From positions 372,001 through 436,000 of the forward strand of contig CAVZEU010000001.1 in assembly GCA_963774415.1 (NCBI GenBank): a stretch of 64,000 bases of DNA, given 5' to 3'. The stretch comes from SZUA-36 sp963774415 (GTDB taxonomy: Bacteria; Pseudomonadota; Gammaproteobacteria; Xanthomonadales; SZUA-36). The notes beneath the pieces were generated by a model, which ran no database searches, was not told where the DNA came from, and was given only the letters and a program-made list of their open reading frames with translations. This document shows positions 52,490-60,466 of this stretch, in pieces. The first letter of the stretch is position 1. Every line of letters begins with the position of its first letter. Position numbers and translations under genes: made by a program.

Positions 52490-53820
52490 AAAACGTGCAA
52501 GCCCAACTCGTCATCCTGCTGGCCTTTTTGCTGGCGTACTACCTGCGGTTTGACTCGTTGACGCTGCCGACGGCCTATATCGTCGTGTTGCTGCTGGGCT
52601 TGCTCATCGCCGGTGTGGTCATGCCGGCAACGGGGGCGTTTCGGCGCGAGTTCCGGTGGGCGTTCATGCGCAAAACGCGGCGCCTGATCGCGGGCTGGGC
52701 GCTGGTGGTGATGCTGCTGGTCACGATCGCGGCGGTCGTCAAAACCACCGCCCACTTTTCCCGCATCTGGTTCGCCTACTGGGTTTTGTTCGGCGCGCTG
52801 GGGCTGGTCGCCAGCCAGCTCGTGGATATGGGCTGGCGGGTTCACCGCCGCCGGCGGTCGAAAAACGCCAGGCGCCTGGTGCTGATTGGCAGCGGCGACA
52901 ACGGCCAGCGCGTAAAACAGCACATACTCTCAGCCCCCGACGGCGATGTCTGCCTGCTGGCCTGTTTCGGCGAGCCGGGTCTTGACGCCGAAGTTCACCC
53001 GCTCGGCGAACTGGCGGACTACGTGGAAAGGGAGAAGGTGGGCGAGGTATGGATTGCCGTTTCCTGGGAGGGCAGGGACTTGCTGGAAAAGTCGCTCGGA
53101 GCGCTCAATGAGTCCGTCGTCGACGTCAATATCATCCCGGACCTGCACCAATACCGTTTATTGAACCAGGGCGTCGTGGAATGGGACGGCCTGCCGGTCA
53201 TCAACCTCAGCGGCACGCCGATGACCGTCGCCGAGCGGCGCCTCAAGGCGCTGATGGACCGTCTCGGCGCGGGCCTGTCGCTGCTGCTGCTCTCGCCCTT
53301 GCTGCTGCTGATCGCCGCGGCGGTCAAGGCGGGCAGCCCGGGGCCGGTGCTGTTCCGGCAAACCCGGCACGGCATGGGCGGCGAGATCATCCGTATCTTC
53401 AAGTTCCGCAGCATGCGGGTGCAGGCCGGGGCGGCGGGGGAGTTCAAGCAGGCCCGGCCCGATGACGAGCGGGTCACGGCGGTGGGCAAATTTCTACGCA
53501 AAACCAGCCTGGACGAATTGCCGCAATTGATCAACGTGTTGCGCGGCGAGATGTCGCTGGTCGGGCCGCGGCCGCACCCGGTCGAACTCAACGGGGTCTT
53601 CATGTCGCGGATCCCGAAGTTCATGCTCCGGCACAAGGTCAAGCCCGGTATGACCGGCTGGGCGCAGGTCAACGGACACCGGGGCCTGACCGACACGGAA
53701 GAGAAGATGGCGCTGCGGATCGAGCACGATCTTTGGTACATTCAGAACTGGTCGTTGTGGCTGGACATCAAGATTCTGCTGCAAACGCCGCTGGCCATGA
53801 TCCACCGCAATGCCTTTTAG
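52486..53820 (+). CDS. Polyprenyl-phosphate sugar-1-phosphate transferase (WbaP/WcaJ type)
   Basis: 444 residues: several N-terminal membrane helices (about residues 1-115), a Rossmann-like middle (RLVLIGSGDNGQRV), one further helix (about 262-285) and a C-terminal bacterial sugar-transferase domain with VLFRQTRHGMGGEIIRIFKFRSM, KTSLDELPQLINVLRGEMSLVGPRP and the late TGWAQVNGHRG. It starts glycan synthesis by moving a hexose-1-phosphate to undecaprenyl phosphate at the inner membrane. It is the last gene of the cluster. With Wzm/Wzt it would initiate an ABC-exported glycan; no Wzx or Wzy is visible. Confidence 0.93.
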   Translation: MKNVQAQLVILLAFLLAYYLRFDSLTLPTAYIVVLLLGLLIAGVVMPATGAFRREFRWAFMRKTRRLIAGWALVVMLLVTIAAVVKTTAHFSRIWFAYWVLFGALGLVASQLVDMGWRVHRRRRSKNARRLVLIGSGDNGQRVKQHILSAPDGDVCLLACFGEPGLDAEVHPLGELADYVEREKVGEVWIAVSWEGRDLLEKSLGALNESVVDVNIIPDLHQYRLLNQGVVEWDGLPVINLSGTPMTVAERRLKALMDRLGAGLSLLLLSPLLLLIAAAVKAGSPGPVLFRQTRHGMGGEIIRIFKFRSMRVQAGAAGEFKQARPDDERVTAVGKFLRKTSLDELPQLINVLRGEMSLVGPRPHPVELNGVFMSRIPKFMLRHKVKPGMTGWAQVNGHRGLTDTEEKMALRIEHDLWYIQNWSLWLDIKILLQTPLAMIHRNAF

Positions 53821-53876
53821 TCGCGCGCGGGGGCGCGGATGCGGCCCCCGGCACGGGATTGGAGCAGGGTCCGGGG

Positions 53877-54224
53877 TCAGCGCTTCATCCTGGCGATGAT
53901 CTGCCGCGGCGTGCTGCCGTTCAGCTTTTTGTAGAGCTTGTCCTGGTCGTGTTTGACGCTGAGGTCATAGACGAGGAGGTACTGCAGCGCGTTCTGGAGG
54001 TCCCGCGCGGCGGTATCACCGGCCTGCTCCTTGACCGCTTGCACCGTTTTCTGGACGTTTTCCTGCGTGGTGAAATCCACCGGCTGGTCCATGATGGAAG
54101 CCTGTGCCGCGGCCGGTTTGGCGGGCGTCTCGGTAACGGCGGCCTGTTCGTCGGTGGCGTACACCGTGGCCGCGGAAAGCGCCATCAAGATGGCGGAAAA
54201 CGAAAACACAAGGGATTTGCGCAT
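53877..54224 (-). CDS. Small exported protein, unknown function
   Basis: 115 residues. A Sec signal peptide (KSLVFSFSAILMALSAATVYA) precedes an Ala/Pro-rich stretch and a helical C-terminal domain (RDLQNALQYLLVYDLSVKHDQDKLYKKLNGSTPRQIIARM). The ending resembles small periplasmic or lipoprotein families with a TPxxIIA motif (perhaps DUF6694), but there is no lipobox Cys. Function unknown. It is monocistronic, convergent with the end of the glycan cluster. Confidence 0.6.
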   Translation of the reverse strand: MRKSLVFSFSAILMALSAATVYATDEQAAVTETPAKPAAAQASIMDQPVDFTTQENVQKTVQAVKEQAGDTAARDLQNALQYLLVYDLSVKHDQDKLYKKLNGSTPRQIIARMKR

Positions 54225-54310
54225 GTCGATGCTTCCTTAAGTCAGAACAACCGCTGCTTTGACTGCGTGAGCCGGTGAAAATTCCGCGGGGGCGGCGCGG
54301 GCCCGAAACT

Positions 54311-55357
54311 TCAGCGCCTGCAGGTGGCCGAGATGACCTTGTAGGCGCCGTCCGCTGCGAGAATTTCGTAATCGGAAAACCGCTGCCGCAGCCAGCCCTC
54401 GTAGGGCAGGTGGATGTTGGCGACCAGGATCAGTCTGCCGCCGGGACTGAGGCGCCCGCACACGTCCGCGAGCAGTTGTTGCCCCAGCGTGTTGTCGGTC
54501 CGGACACCGGCGTGTATGGGCGGGTTGCTGACGATCACGTCGTAGCGGTCGCGGACTTCGGAAAGGCCGTCGGAAGCCAGCAGCGTGGCGCTCAGGCGGT
54601 TGGCCGCCAGGGTTTCGGCGCACGACCTGAGCGCCAGCGCGTTGCTGTCGAGCAAGGTCACCCGCGTCCCGGGTTTCCGGCGGGCGATGCAGGCGCCGAC
54701 CACGCCGGCCCCGGCGCCAAAATCCAGCACCTCGCCGGCGAGGTTTTCCCCGGCCAGCGCCGACAACAGGCAGGCGCTGCCGGCGTCCAGGCGGCCGTGG
54801 GCGAAGACGCCGGGCCAGGAACGGACTTCGAGCCGGCAGCCGCCATGCTCGAGCGTCCAGTCCTGCCGGTAATGGCCCGCTTCGAACCGGGCTCCGGGGG
54901 CGGGGCCGCGGGCTTCGTACAAGCGGCAATGGCGGGCGTTATCGAGCTTCGCCACCGCGCCGAAACGCGTTGCCAGGCGCCGTTCCGCCGACTTGATTCC
55001 GGCCCTTGTCTCGCCGGCGAGCCACAGCACGCCGTCGGCGCCGAGCATGGACGCCGCGCAGTCCAGCATCATTTCGAGCAGTGCTTTTTGACGCGGCAAA
55101 TTGAGGATGACCCACGGCTGCGGAGCTTCGCTTTTTTCCGGAAAATCCGCGAAAGCCGCATCGGCGCCCGCCTGCCGTTGCAAGCGGTACGGGCCGAACT
55201 CCTGGCACAGAAACCTCAGTTCGAGGCCGGCCGCGGCCGCGGTTTGCCAGCCCGTATCGCGGCCGGGATTGATCCACAGGGCGCGCTGCCCGGCGGGCTG
55301 GCGCAGCAGGTTGCGGACGATGATCTGGTCGGTGCCCTGTTGTTCCCGGCGGCTCAC
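54311..55357 (-). CDS. rsmC: RsmC-like 16S rRNA guanine-N2 methyltransferase
   Basis: 348 residues starting at GTG 55357, the length of RsmC, with the two-domain layout of that family. The N-terminal domain lacks a SAM motif; the C-terminal one has VLDFGAGAGVVGACIA, LLDSNALALRSC, VIVSNPPIHAGVRT (the NPPFH-like catalytic motif) and a late GGRLILVANIHLPY. RsmC methylates G1207 of 16S rRNA. RlmG, for 23S rRNA, is similar and cannot be excluded. It lies 16 bases after rimO on the same strand, so transcription is probably shared. Confidence 0.82.
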   Translation of the reverse strand: MSRREQQGTDQIIVRNLLRQPAGQRALWINPGRDTGWQTAAAAGLELRFLCQEFGPYRLQRQAGADAAFADFPEKSEAPQPWVILNLPRQKALLEMMLDCAASMLGADGVLWLAGETRAGIKSAERRLATRFGAVAKLDNARHCRLYEARGPAPGARFEAGHYRQDWTLEHGGCRLEVRSWPGVFAHGRLDAGSACLLSALAGENLAGEVLDFGAGAGVVGACIARRKPGTRVTLLDSNALALRSCAETLAANRLSATLLASDGLSEVRDRYDVIVSNPPIHAGVRTDNTLGQQLLADVCGRLSPGGRLILVANIHLPYEGWLRQRFSDYEILAADGAYKVISATCRR

Positions 55358-55373
55358 GGTGCGGGCAGGCCCC

Positions 55374-56726
55374 TCAATGGTAAAGGCGCCCGTGCAGGTC
55401 GTGTTCGTCCGCCGCGGTGATCCGCACCTCGGCCAGGTCGCCGGGTTTTAGCCGGCCGCCGTCCTCGATATGCACCAGGCCGTCGATTTCCGGCGCATCG
55501 GCATGACTGCGGGCAATGGCGCCATATGCGTCGACCGTGTCAACCAGGACCTGCTGGACGCTGCCGACTTTGCTCTGCAGGCGCTCCCGGCTGATGCGGG
55601 CCTGGAGTTCCATGAAGACCCGCTCGCGCTCGGCCATGACCGCTTCGGGCACGTGGCCGGGCAGGGCGTTGGCGCGCGCGCCCTCGACCGCCGAGTAGCG
55701 GAAGCAGCCCACCCGGTCGAGCCGGGCGGCGCGAATGAAATCCAGCAGCTGTTCGAAGTCCGCGTCGGTCTCGCCGGGGAAACCGACGATAAAGGTGCTG
55801 CGCAGCGTGAGGTCCGGGCAGGTCTCGCGCCATTGCCGGATCCGGGTCAGCGTGTCCTCGGTCGCGGCGGGGCGTTTCATCAGCTTCAGGATCCGGGGGC
55901 TGCCGTGCTGCAGCGGGATGTCCAGGTAGGGCAGCACCAGGCCGTCCGCCATCAGCGGGATCAGTTCATCGACGTGGGGATAGGGGTAGACGTAGTGCAG
56001 CCTGACCCAGGCGCCGAGGGTGCCGAGTTCGCGGCACAGTTCCGTCAGCCGCGTCCTGACCGCCCTGCCGTCCCAGAAGTCGGGCCGGTACTTGAGGTCG
56101 ACGCCGTATGCCGATGTGTCCTGCGAGATGACCAGCAATTCCCTGACACCGGCCTCGGCCAGCTTGCGCGCCTCGGTCAGCACCTCGCCGGCCGGCCGCG
56201 AAACCAGCCGCCCCCGCATGGAGGGGATAATGCAAAAGGTGCACTTGTGGTTGCAGCCTTCCGCTATCTTCAGATAGGCGTAGTGGCGCGGCGTCAGCTT
56301 GATGCCCTGGGGCGGCAGCAGGTCGATGAAAGGGTCGTGGGTCGCCCTGATCGGCGCATGGCGGTGGACGGCTTCGACGACCTGTTCGTACTGCTGCGGG
56401 CCGCTGACCGAGAGCACCGCCGGGTGCAGTTGGCGGATGTGGTTTTCCTCGACCCCCATGCAGCCGGTTACGATCACGCGCCCGTTTTCGCTGAGGGCCT
56501 CGCCGATGGCCTCGAGCGATTCCGCGCGGGCGCTGTCGATAAAGCCGCAGGTGTTGACCACCACCACGTCGGCCCCGTCGTAGGTGGCGGAAAGCTCGTA
56601 GCCTTCCGCCCGCAGCCGTGTCAGGATGCGCTCGGAATCGACCAGCGCCTTGGGGCAGCCGAGGCTGACGAAGCCGACCCGGGGCGCCGGGCGACTCCCG
56701 GCGGCAGCAGTGCCGCGCTCATTCAT
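55374..56726 (-). CDS. rimO: Ribosomal protein uS12 methylthiotransferase RimO
   Basis: 450 residues. RimO adds a methylthio group to Asp88/89 of ribosomal protein uS12. The N-terminal UPF0004 domain has cluster Cys residues in SLGCPKALVDSE, NTCGFID and TGCMGVEE. The radical-SAM cluster is CNHKCTFC in EGCNHKCTFCIIPSMRG, and a TRAM domain closes the chain. RimO is told from MiaB by IPSMRG and the SDTSAYG-like active-site block (QDTSAYG). Its start overlaps the end of the cation transporter gene by 8 bases. Confidence 0.96.
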   Translation of the reverse strand: MNERGTAAAGSRPAPRVGFVSLGCPKALVDSERILTRLRAEGYELSATYDGADVVVVNTCGFIDSARAESLEAIGEALSENGRVIVTGCMGVEENHIRQLHPAVLSVSGPQQYEQVVEAVHRHAPIRATHDPFIDLLPPQGIKLTPRHYAYLKIAEGCNHKCTFCIIPSMRGRLVSRPAGEVLTEARKLAEAGVRELLVISQDTSAYGVDLKYRPDFWDGRAVRTRLTELCRELGTLGAWVRLHYVYPYPHVDELIPLMADGLVLPYLDIPLQHGSPRILKLMKRPAATEDTLTRIRQWRETCPDLTLRSTFIVGFPGETDADFEQLLDFIRAARLDRVGCFRYSAVEGARANALPGHVPEAVMAERERVFMELQARISRERLQSKVGSVQQVLVDTVDAYGAIARSHADAPEIDGLVHIEDGGRLKPGDLAEVRITAADEHDLHGRLYH

Positions 56727-57630
56727 CGATAACGTCCGGCTCGAAAAACAACCAGGCCGTGGTCGGGAAGGCTAAGCGGAACTCACGCTCCACCCGGTTG
56801 ATCGCCGCGATCAGGTCGGCTTCCGAACCGGTCGGACGCATCTGCGCCTTGACCGCGATCATCGCGTCCGGCCCCATCTGCATGGTCAACAGGTTGAAGA
56901 CCCGGGCGACTTCTTCCCGTTGCTCCAGGAACTCGCGCATCTGCGCAAGCAGGTGGGGTTCGACACTCTGGCCGATCAGCAGGGCCTTGACCTCGATCGC
57001 AAGCAGGACGGCGATGACGATCAATAGTAGTCCGATCAATATCGTGCCGATGGCGTCATAGACCGGATTCGCGGTCAGGGCCGTTGCCAGCACCGCGAGC
57101 AAGGCGATGGCGAGGCCGACCAGTGCGGTCACGTCTTCACCGAAGACGACCAGCAGTTCGCTGCTGCGGCTTTCGCGAAACCAGCGCGCCAGGCGGCGAC
57201 CACGGCGCTCCCGGTTGACCGCGTGCATGCAACCCCAGAGCGAGATCGATTCGGCGGCGACCGCGAAAATCAACACGGCCAGGGCGATCATCGGGCTGGT
57301 CAGTGGCTTCGGGTTGGTGAGCTTGTGCACGCCTTCGTACAGCGAAAACATGCCGCCGAGGCTGAACAGGATCACGGCGACGAGGAAGGACCAGAAATAG
57401 ACGTTCTTGCCATAGCCGAGCGGGTAGGTGGCGTCCGGCGGCCGCTTGGACTGGCGGATACCGAACAAGAGCAGAAGCTGGTTACAGCTGTCCGCGACCG
57501 AATGGATGGCCTCCGCCAGCATGGCCCCGGACCCGGTCCAGAACGCGGCGGCCCCCTTCGCGACCGCGATCGAGAGGTTGGCGAACAGGGCGAAAAAAAT
57601 GGAGCGGATGGAGGCTTTGGCTGCTGACAT
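56719..57630 (-). CDS. Cation diffusion facilitator transporter
   Basis: 303 residues with six predicted membrane helices and a C-terminal cytoplasmic domain. It exports divalent metal ions (zinc, iron, manganese or cobalt) by proton antiport. The first transport-site pair is in AEAIHSVADSCNQL (His and Asp of HxxxD). The second is changed to FGEDVTALVGL, which resembles ZnT9-like branches more than ZitB or FieF. Metal specificity is therefore uncertain. It precedes and overlaps rimO by 8 bases. Confidence 0.88.
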   Translation of the reverse strand: MSAAKASIRSIFFALFANLSIAVAKGAAAFWTGSGAMLAEAIHSVADSCNQLLLLFGIRQSKRPPDATYPLGYGKNVYFWSFLVAVILFSLGGMFSLYEGVHKLTNPKPLTSPMIALAVLIFAVAAESISLWGCMHAVNRERRGRRLARWFRESRSSELLVVFGEDVTALVGLAIALLAVLATALTANPVYDAIGTILIGLLLIVIAVLLAIEVKALLIGQSVEPHLLAQMREFLEQREEVARVFNLLTMQMGPDAMIAVKAQMRPTGSEADLIAAINRVEREFRLAFPTTAWLFFEPDVIDE

Positions 57631-57704
57631 TGTGCGATATGCTGGGGTGAGCGGGAATTATGCGGTGTGCGCGCAGCAGGAACAAGCACGAGGGGGTGCT
57701 GAAA

Positions 57705-57759
57705 GGGGGGCAGGTTCATTTAACCTGAAAAGGGGCCAGGCTTATTTGAACCTGACCCC
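57705..57759. repeat. Short palindromic repeat pair (GGGGCCAGGTTCA type)
   Basis: Two related units: GGGGGGCAGGTTCATTTAAC at 57705-57724 (arms CAGGTT/AACCTG, 57711-57727), and 57732-57759, beginning GGGGCCAGG and ending CCTGACCCC. They share sequence with the 21-base-arm palindrome at 60400-60446. They lie at the 3' end of the PDZ gene and encode its last residues in the shifted frame. Such repeats are often scattered in gammaproteobacterial genomes. Confidence 0.6.
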
Positions 57760-59158
57760 GCCCATCGCGTGGCGCCCGGTGGGAGTTCAGTCGGACCGTG
57801 CGGTGATCGTTATCTTGCGGATTTGGCGGTCGCCGGCGGCGGAGACGTCGGGGCCCCGCTGCGGCATCTTCACCTTCAGGGTCCGGTTCCTGCGGTCCCG
57901 CTTGATGCCCAGTCTCCACCTCGTCGTCGGGCTCGAAGCCGCGTAGCGCGCGCATCAGGTCCGCCGGTGAATTGACTTCCGTGGCGCCGACACTCAGCAC
58001 CACGTCGCCGGTGTTCAGTTGCAGGGTGTTGCCGGGCTTGGCCTTCAGCACCAGGACTCCGCGGTCGGTTTTGAAATACTGGCCCAGTTCCGGCGAGACC
58101 GCGGCGAGTTGCAGTCCCGCGGTCAGCGGCATGCCGAACCAGGCGTTGACATCCTGCAGGGCAAAATCACCCAGTTCGGAGAGGTCATCGGAATCGATCG
58201 TGAACTCGAATGCCTGGTCGGAAGGCTGCAGCAGCCCCGCGGCGATCAACGCACGGCGCTTGTCCACGCCGGCGCGAATCCGGTCGATCTGCGCGCGCAG
58301 CGCCTCGGTGTCGATCTCGGGAACGTCTATGCTTTCAACCGGCAGCGGTTCGCCCGGGGCGGCGGGCGCTGCGGGCGCGCTCGGGATACGTATCACCGAC
58401 TGCCAGGCGAGCGGCCGCCGCACCTTCGGCACCACTGCAATGTCCATCGCTTTGCCGTCGCGTTTGAGCGACAGCGTGACGGGTTCGTCCGCCTGGATGT
58501 CCTGCAAGGCTTGGCGCAAGTGCTCACGCAATCCCTGGGCGCCGTCTTCGCCCGCCAACGTGCGCGCGCCGATGGCCACGATCGTGTCACCCGCCTCGAC
58601 CCCGGCGCGCTCCGCCGGGCCGTCCGGCGACACGCCCAGGATCTTGATACCGTCCCCGGACGCCTGACCCAGGATAATGCCGAGCACGGGCCGCGGGGCG
58701 GCGATCGGCGCCAGCGCGGGGAGTTCCGCCAGTTCGGCGCGAGCCAGTTCACGGCTGATGCGGGCGACCTCGCGGGACGTTGCGCGCAGCTGGCGGTGGG
58801 CCTGGTTCAAGCTCTCCCGCATCCGCATCACCGCCTGTTGTTCCGCGCTGCGCGCGGACTGGCGCCGGGACACTTCCTCACGGCGGCTCTGTTCGACCCG
58901 CTGCAGTTCCTGCCGGGCCTTTTCCAGCGCCGCGTCGGCCGTCTGCCGGCTCTTCTTGGCCTCGGCCAGCGCCCGCTCGTACTCGGCTTTTACCTCGGCG
59001 GGAATCGGCGCCGATGGCGCTTGTGCGCCGGACTGCGGCTTGGCGGGCGTTGCCGCGGCGGTGTCGGCTGTGGCAGCAGCTTCGCCGGCCGCGCACGCCA
59101 GGCCGGCGGAAAACAGCAAGCACGGACTCATTGCGATCAGAATGGTGCGAAAATTCAT
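57716..59158 (-). CDS. Exported PDZ-domain protein, frameshifted near its 3' end
   Basis: The open frame codes for 480 residues: signal peptide (MNFRTILIAMSPCLLFSAGLACA), an Ala-rich coiled coil (about 55-150), a PDZ domain (about 155-250, PVLGIILGQASGDGIKILGVSPDGPAERAG) and a second PDZ (about 320-410, NTGDVVLSVGATEVNSPADLMRALRGFEPDDEVE). Then the reading becomes non-PDZ and Arg/Pro-rich. Deleting one base near 57913 restores ELGIKRDRRNRTLKVKMPQ, a normal PDZ ending, with TGA at 57787-57789 after 456 residues. No protease residues are seen; a periplasmic binding or regulatory role, perhaps downstream of the ECF sigma system, is an inference. Confidence 0.75.
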   Translation of the reverse strand: MNFRTILIAMSPCLLFSAGLACAAGEAAATADTAAATPAKPQSGAQAPSAPIPAEVKAEYERALAEAKKSRQTADAALEKARQELQRVEQSRREEVSRRQSARSAEQQAVMRMRESLNQAHRQLRATSREVARISRELARAELAELPALAPIAAPRPVLGIILGQASGDGIKILGVSPDGPAERAGVEAGDTIVAIGARTLAGEDGAQGLREHLRQALQDIQADEPVTLSLKRDGKAMDIAVVPKVRRPLAWQSVIRIPSAPAAPAAPGEPLPVESIDVPEIDTEALRAQIDRIRAGVDKRRALIAAGLLQPSDQAFEFTIDSDDLSELGDFALQDVNAWFGMPLTAGLQLAAVSPELGQYFKTDRGVLVLKAKPGNTLQLNTGDVVLSVGATEVNSPADLMRALRGFEPDDEVETGHQAGPQEPDPEGEDAAAGPRRLRRRRPPNPQDNDHRTVRLNSHRAPRDGRGQVQISLAPFQVK

Positions 59159-59181
59159 GTCTCAGTACCTTCGTTCATAAC

Positions 59182-59751
59182 TCAAAGCGATGCCAGGCGG
59201 TCATAGTCGATTTGCCATTGCTGCTGGTAGATCCGGGTGAGATCGAGCAGCAGGTTCACGCGCTGGCCCCACAGGTCCACCGAGTCGGGGGCCAGGCTCA
59301 ATTCGCTGTCAACCTGGGCGACGAGGTCTTCCAGCTCGGCGGTGTACACCGCGGATTCCGCGGGTATCGGACCGCTGCCGTGGCGCAGGGCCTTGACCTG
59401 CGTCTCCAGACTTTGTGACAAGGCGATCAATGCTTCAATGTCCTCCGCCGCGGGTTTTTCCTTCACCGGTAGTGACGCCGGGCCGCCGCGCATCGTCGCA
59501 ACCCGGTCCGGACCCGCCGCGGCCGGGTTCGAATCGGCGCCGTCGCGCAGCGCGACGGTGAGCACGAGTGCGAGGCTCGCGGCGAGCGCCAGCCCGCCGC
59601 CCGCGGTTTGCCAGCGGCGGCGTGCCTGGCGGCTTCGCTGCAGCGCCTCGGCGACCTCTTCCCAGCCGTCATAACCGGGCTCCAGCGGCTGTAGCGCGCG
59701 CAGGCCCAGGGGGTCGTCGCTGGCTTGCCGGTTCCGTTCCTTCCTCTGCAT
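59182..59751 (-). CDS. Probable anti-sigma factor, single-pass membrane protein
   Basis: 189 residues from ATG 59751 (AGAGGA is well placed; TTG 59769 is also in frame). A cytoplasmic head of about 48 residues is followed by one membrane helix (about 49-68, AGGGLALAASLALVLTVALR) and a periplasmic helical tail. Topology, size and position 10 bases downstream of an ECF sigma gene make it a probable anti-sigma factor, though no known anti-sigma domain motif is visible. It would hold the sigma factor inactive until an envelope signal arrives. The exported PDZ protein gene follows 23 bases later. Confidence 0.65.
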   Translation of the reverse strand: MQRKERNRQASDDPLGLRALQPLEPGYDGWEEVAEALQRSRQARRRWQTAGGGLALAASLALVLTVALRDGADSNPAAAGPDRVATMRGGPASLPVKEKPAAEDIEALIALSQSLETQVKALRHGSGPIPAESAVYTAELEDLVAQVDSELSLAPDSVDLWGQRVNLLLDLTRIYQQQWQIDYDRLASL

Positions 59752-59761
59752 GGTGTCCTCT

Positions 59762-60331
59762 CTAGGCAATGGCGTTCATGGCGGTATTCCGCTCCGCGTC
59801 TTTTATCAACTGGCGCAAGCGGCCCCGGGCTCGATTGAGCCGGGTCTTGGAAAAGCTCTCGGTCTTGCCAAACAGGCGGGCGATTTCGCGGTGCTTGTAG
59901 CCTTCCACGTCGTGCAGCCAGACCACGGCGCGGTCCTCGTCGCTGAGTTGCGCCAGTGCCTGTTCCAGGTCCATGGCGTGGCCGATGCCATCGTGGTCGC
60001 CGGGGCTCGGGCTCATGTGATCCTCCAGTTGCACGGCCTGGTGACGGGGCTGCTTGCGCAGCGCGCTGATGGCGTGGTTGACGACGATTCGCCGCAACCA
60101 GCCCCAAAACGGCGCGTCGCCCCGAAACTGCCGTAACCGCCCCAGCGCCGTGATAAAGGCTTCCTGGGTCACGTCCCTGGCCAACTCGCGACAATTGCAC
60201 ACGCGCACGGCAACGGTGTAGGCCGGCGTGTGAAACGAACGGTAGATCGTCTCACAGGCCTGCACGTCGCCTCGCCGCGCCCTGGCGAGCGTCAACTCGT
60301 CCAGGCCGATGTCAAAAGCTGATCCTGTCAT
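59762..60331 (-). CDS. ECF-family RNA polymerase sigma factor
   Basis: 189 residues. Sigma region 2 is in residues ~25-95 (QACETIYRSFHTPAYTVAVRV..., ARDVTQEAFITALGRL and GDAPFWGWLRRIVVNHAISALRK). Region 4 is in residues ~120-175 (LSDEDRAVVWLHDVEGYKHREIARLFGKTESFSKTRLNRARGRLRQ). Regions 1.1 and 3 are missing, as in all ECF sigma factors. It directs transcription of envelope or stress genes, probably with its own operon in the regulon. The loop ARLFGKTESFSKTRL is slightly changed from the usual LGxSxGTVKSRL. A perfect hairpin lies upstream at 60400-60446. Confidence 0.92.
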   Translation of the reverse strand: MTGSAFDIGLDELTLARARRGDVQACETIYRSFHTPAYTVAVRVCNCRELARDVTQEAFITALGRLRQFRGDAPFWGWLRRIVVNHAISALRKQPRHQAVQLEDHMSPSPGDHDGIGHAMDLEQALAQLSDEDRAVVWLHDVEGYKHREIARLFGKTESFSKTRLNRARGRLRQLIKDAERNTAMNAIA

Positions 60332-60399
60332 TGGTCAATGGGACGCGGTACAGGCAAAAAAGGTCGCAGTGCGCGAACCGGAAGAAAAGGAAAAGCACG

Positions 60400-60446
60400 A
60401 AATGGGGCCAGGTTCAATTGTTGAGCAATTGAACCTGGCCCCATTT
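60400..60446. repeat. Perfect 21-base inverted repeat
   Basis: AAATGGGGCCAGGTTCAATT followed by one more base (60400-60420) is exactly complementary to 60426-60446, with a 5-base loop TTGAG. It contains the same GGGGCCAGGTTCA core as the units at 57705-57759. It lies between the M13 stop and the sigma-factor start. The T-rich sequence following it on the minus strand (complement of about 60380-60395) may let it act as a terminator, but it could also be a dispersed palindromic repeat. Confidence 0.8.
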
Positions 60447-60466
60447 CACATTTCAGTTGAGGGTGA

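Noticed and set aside
54275..55420. 381-codon plus-strand open frame
   Set aside because: Antisense to the RsmC-like gene, which has an NPPIH motif and SAM site.
58019..59206. 395-codon plus-strand open frame
   Set aside because: Antisense to the PDZ gene; it gives a repetitive Arg/Gly-rich product.
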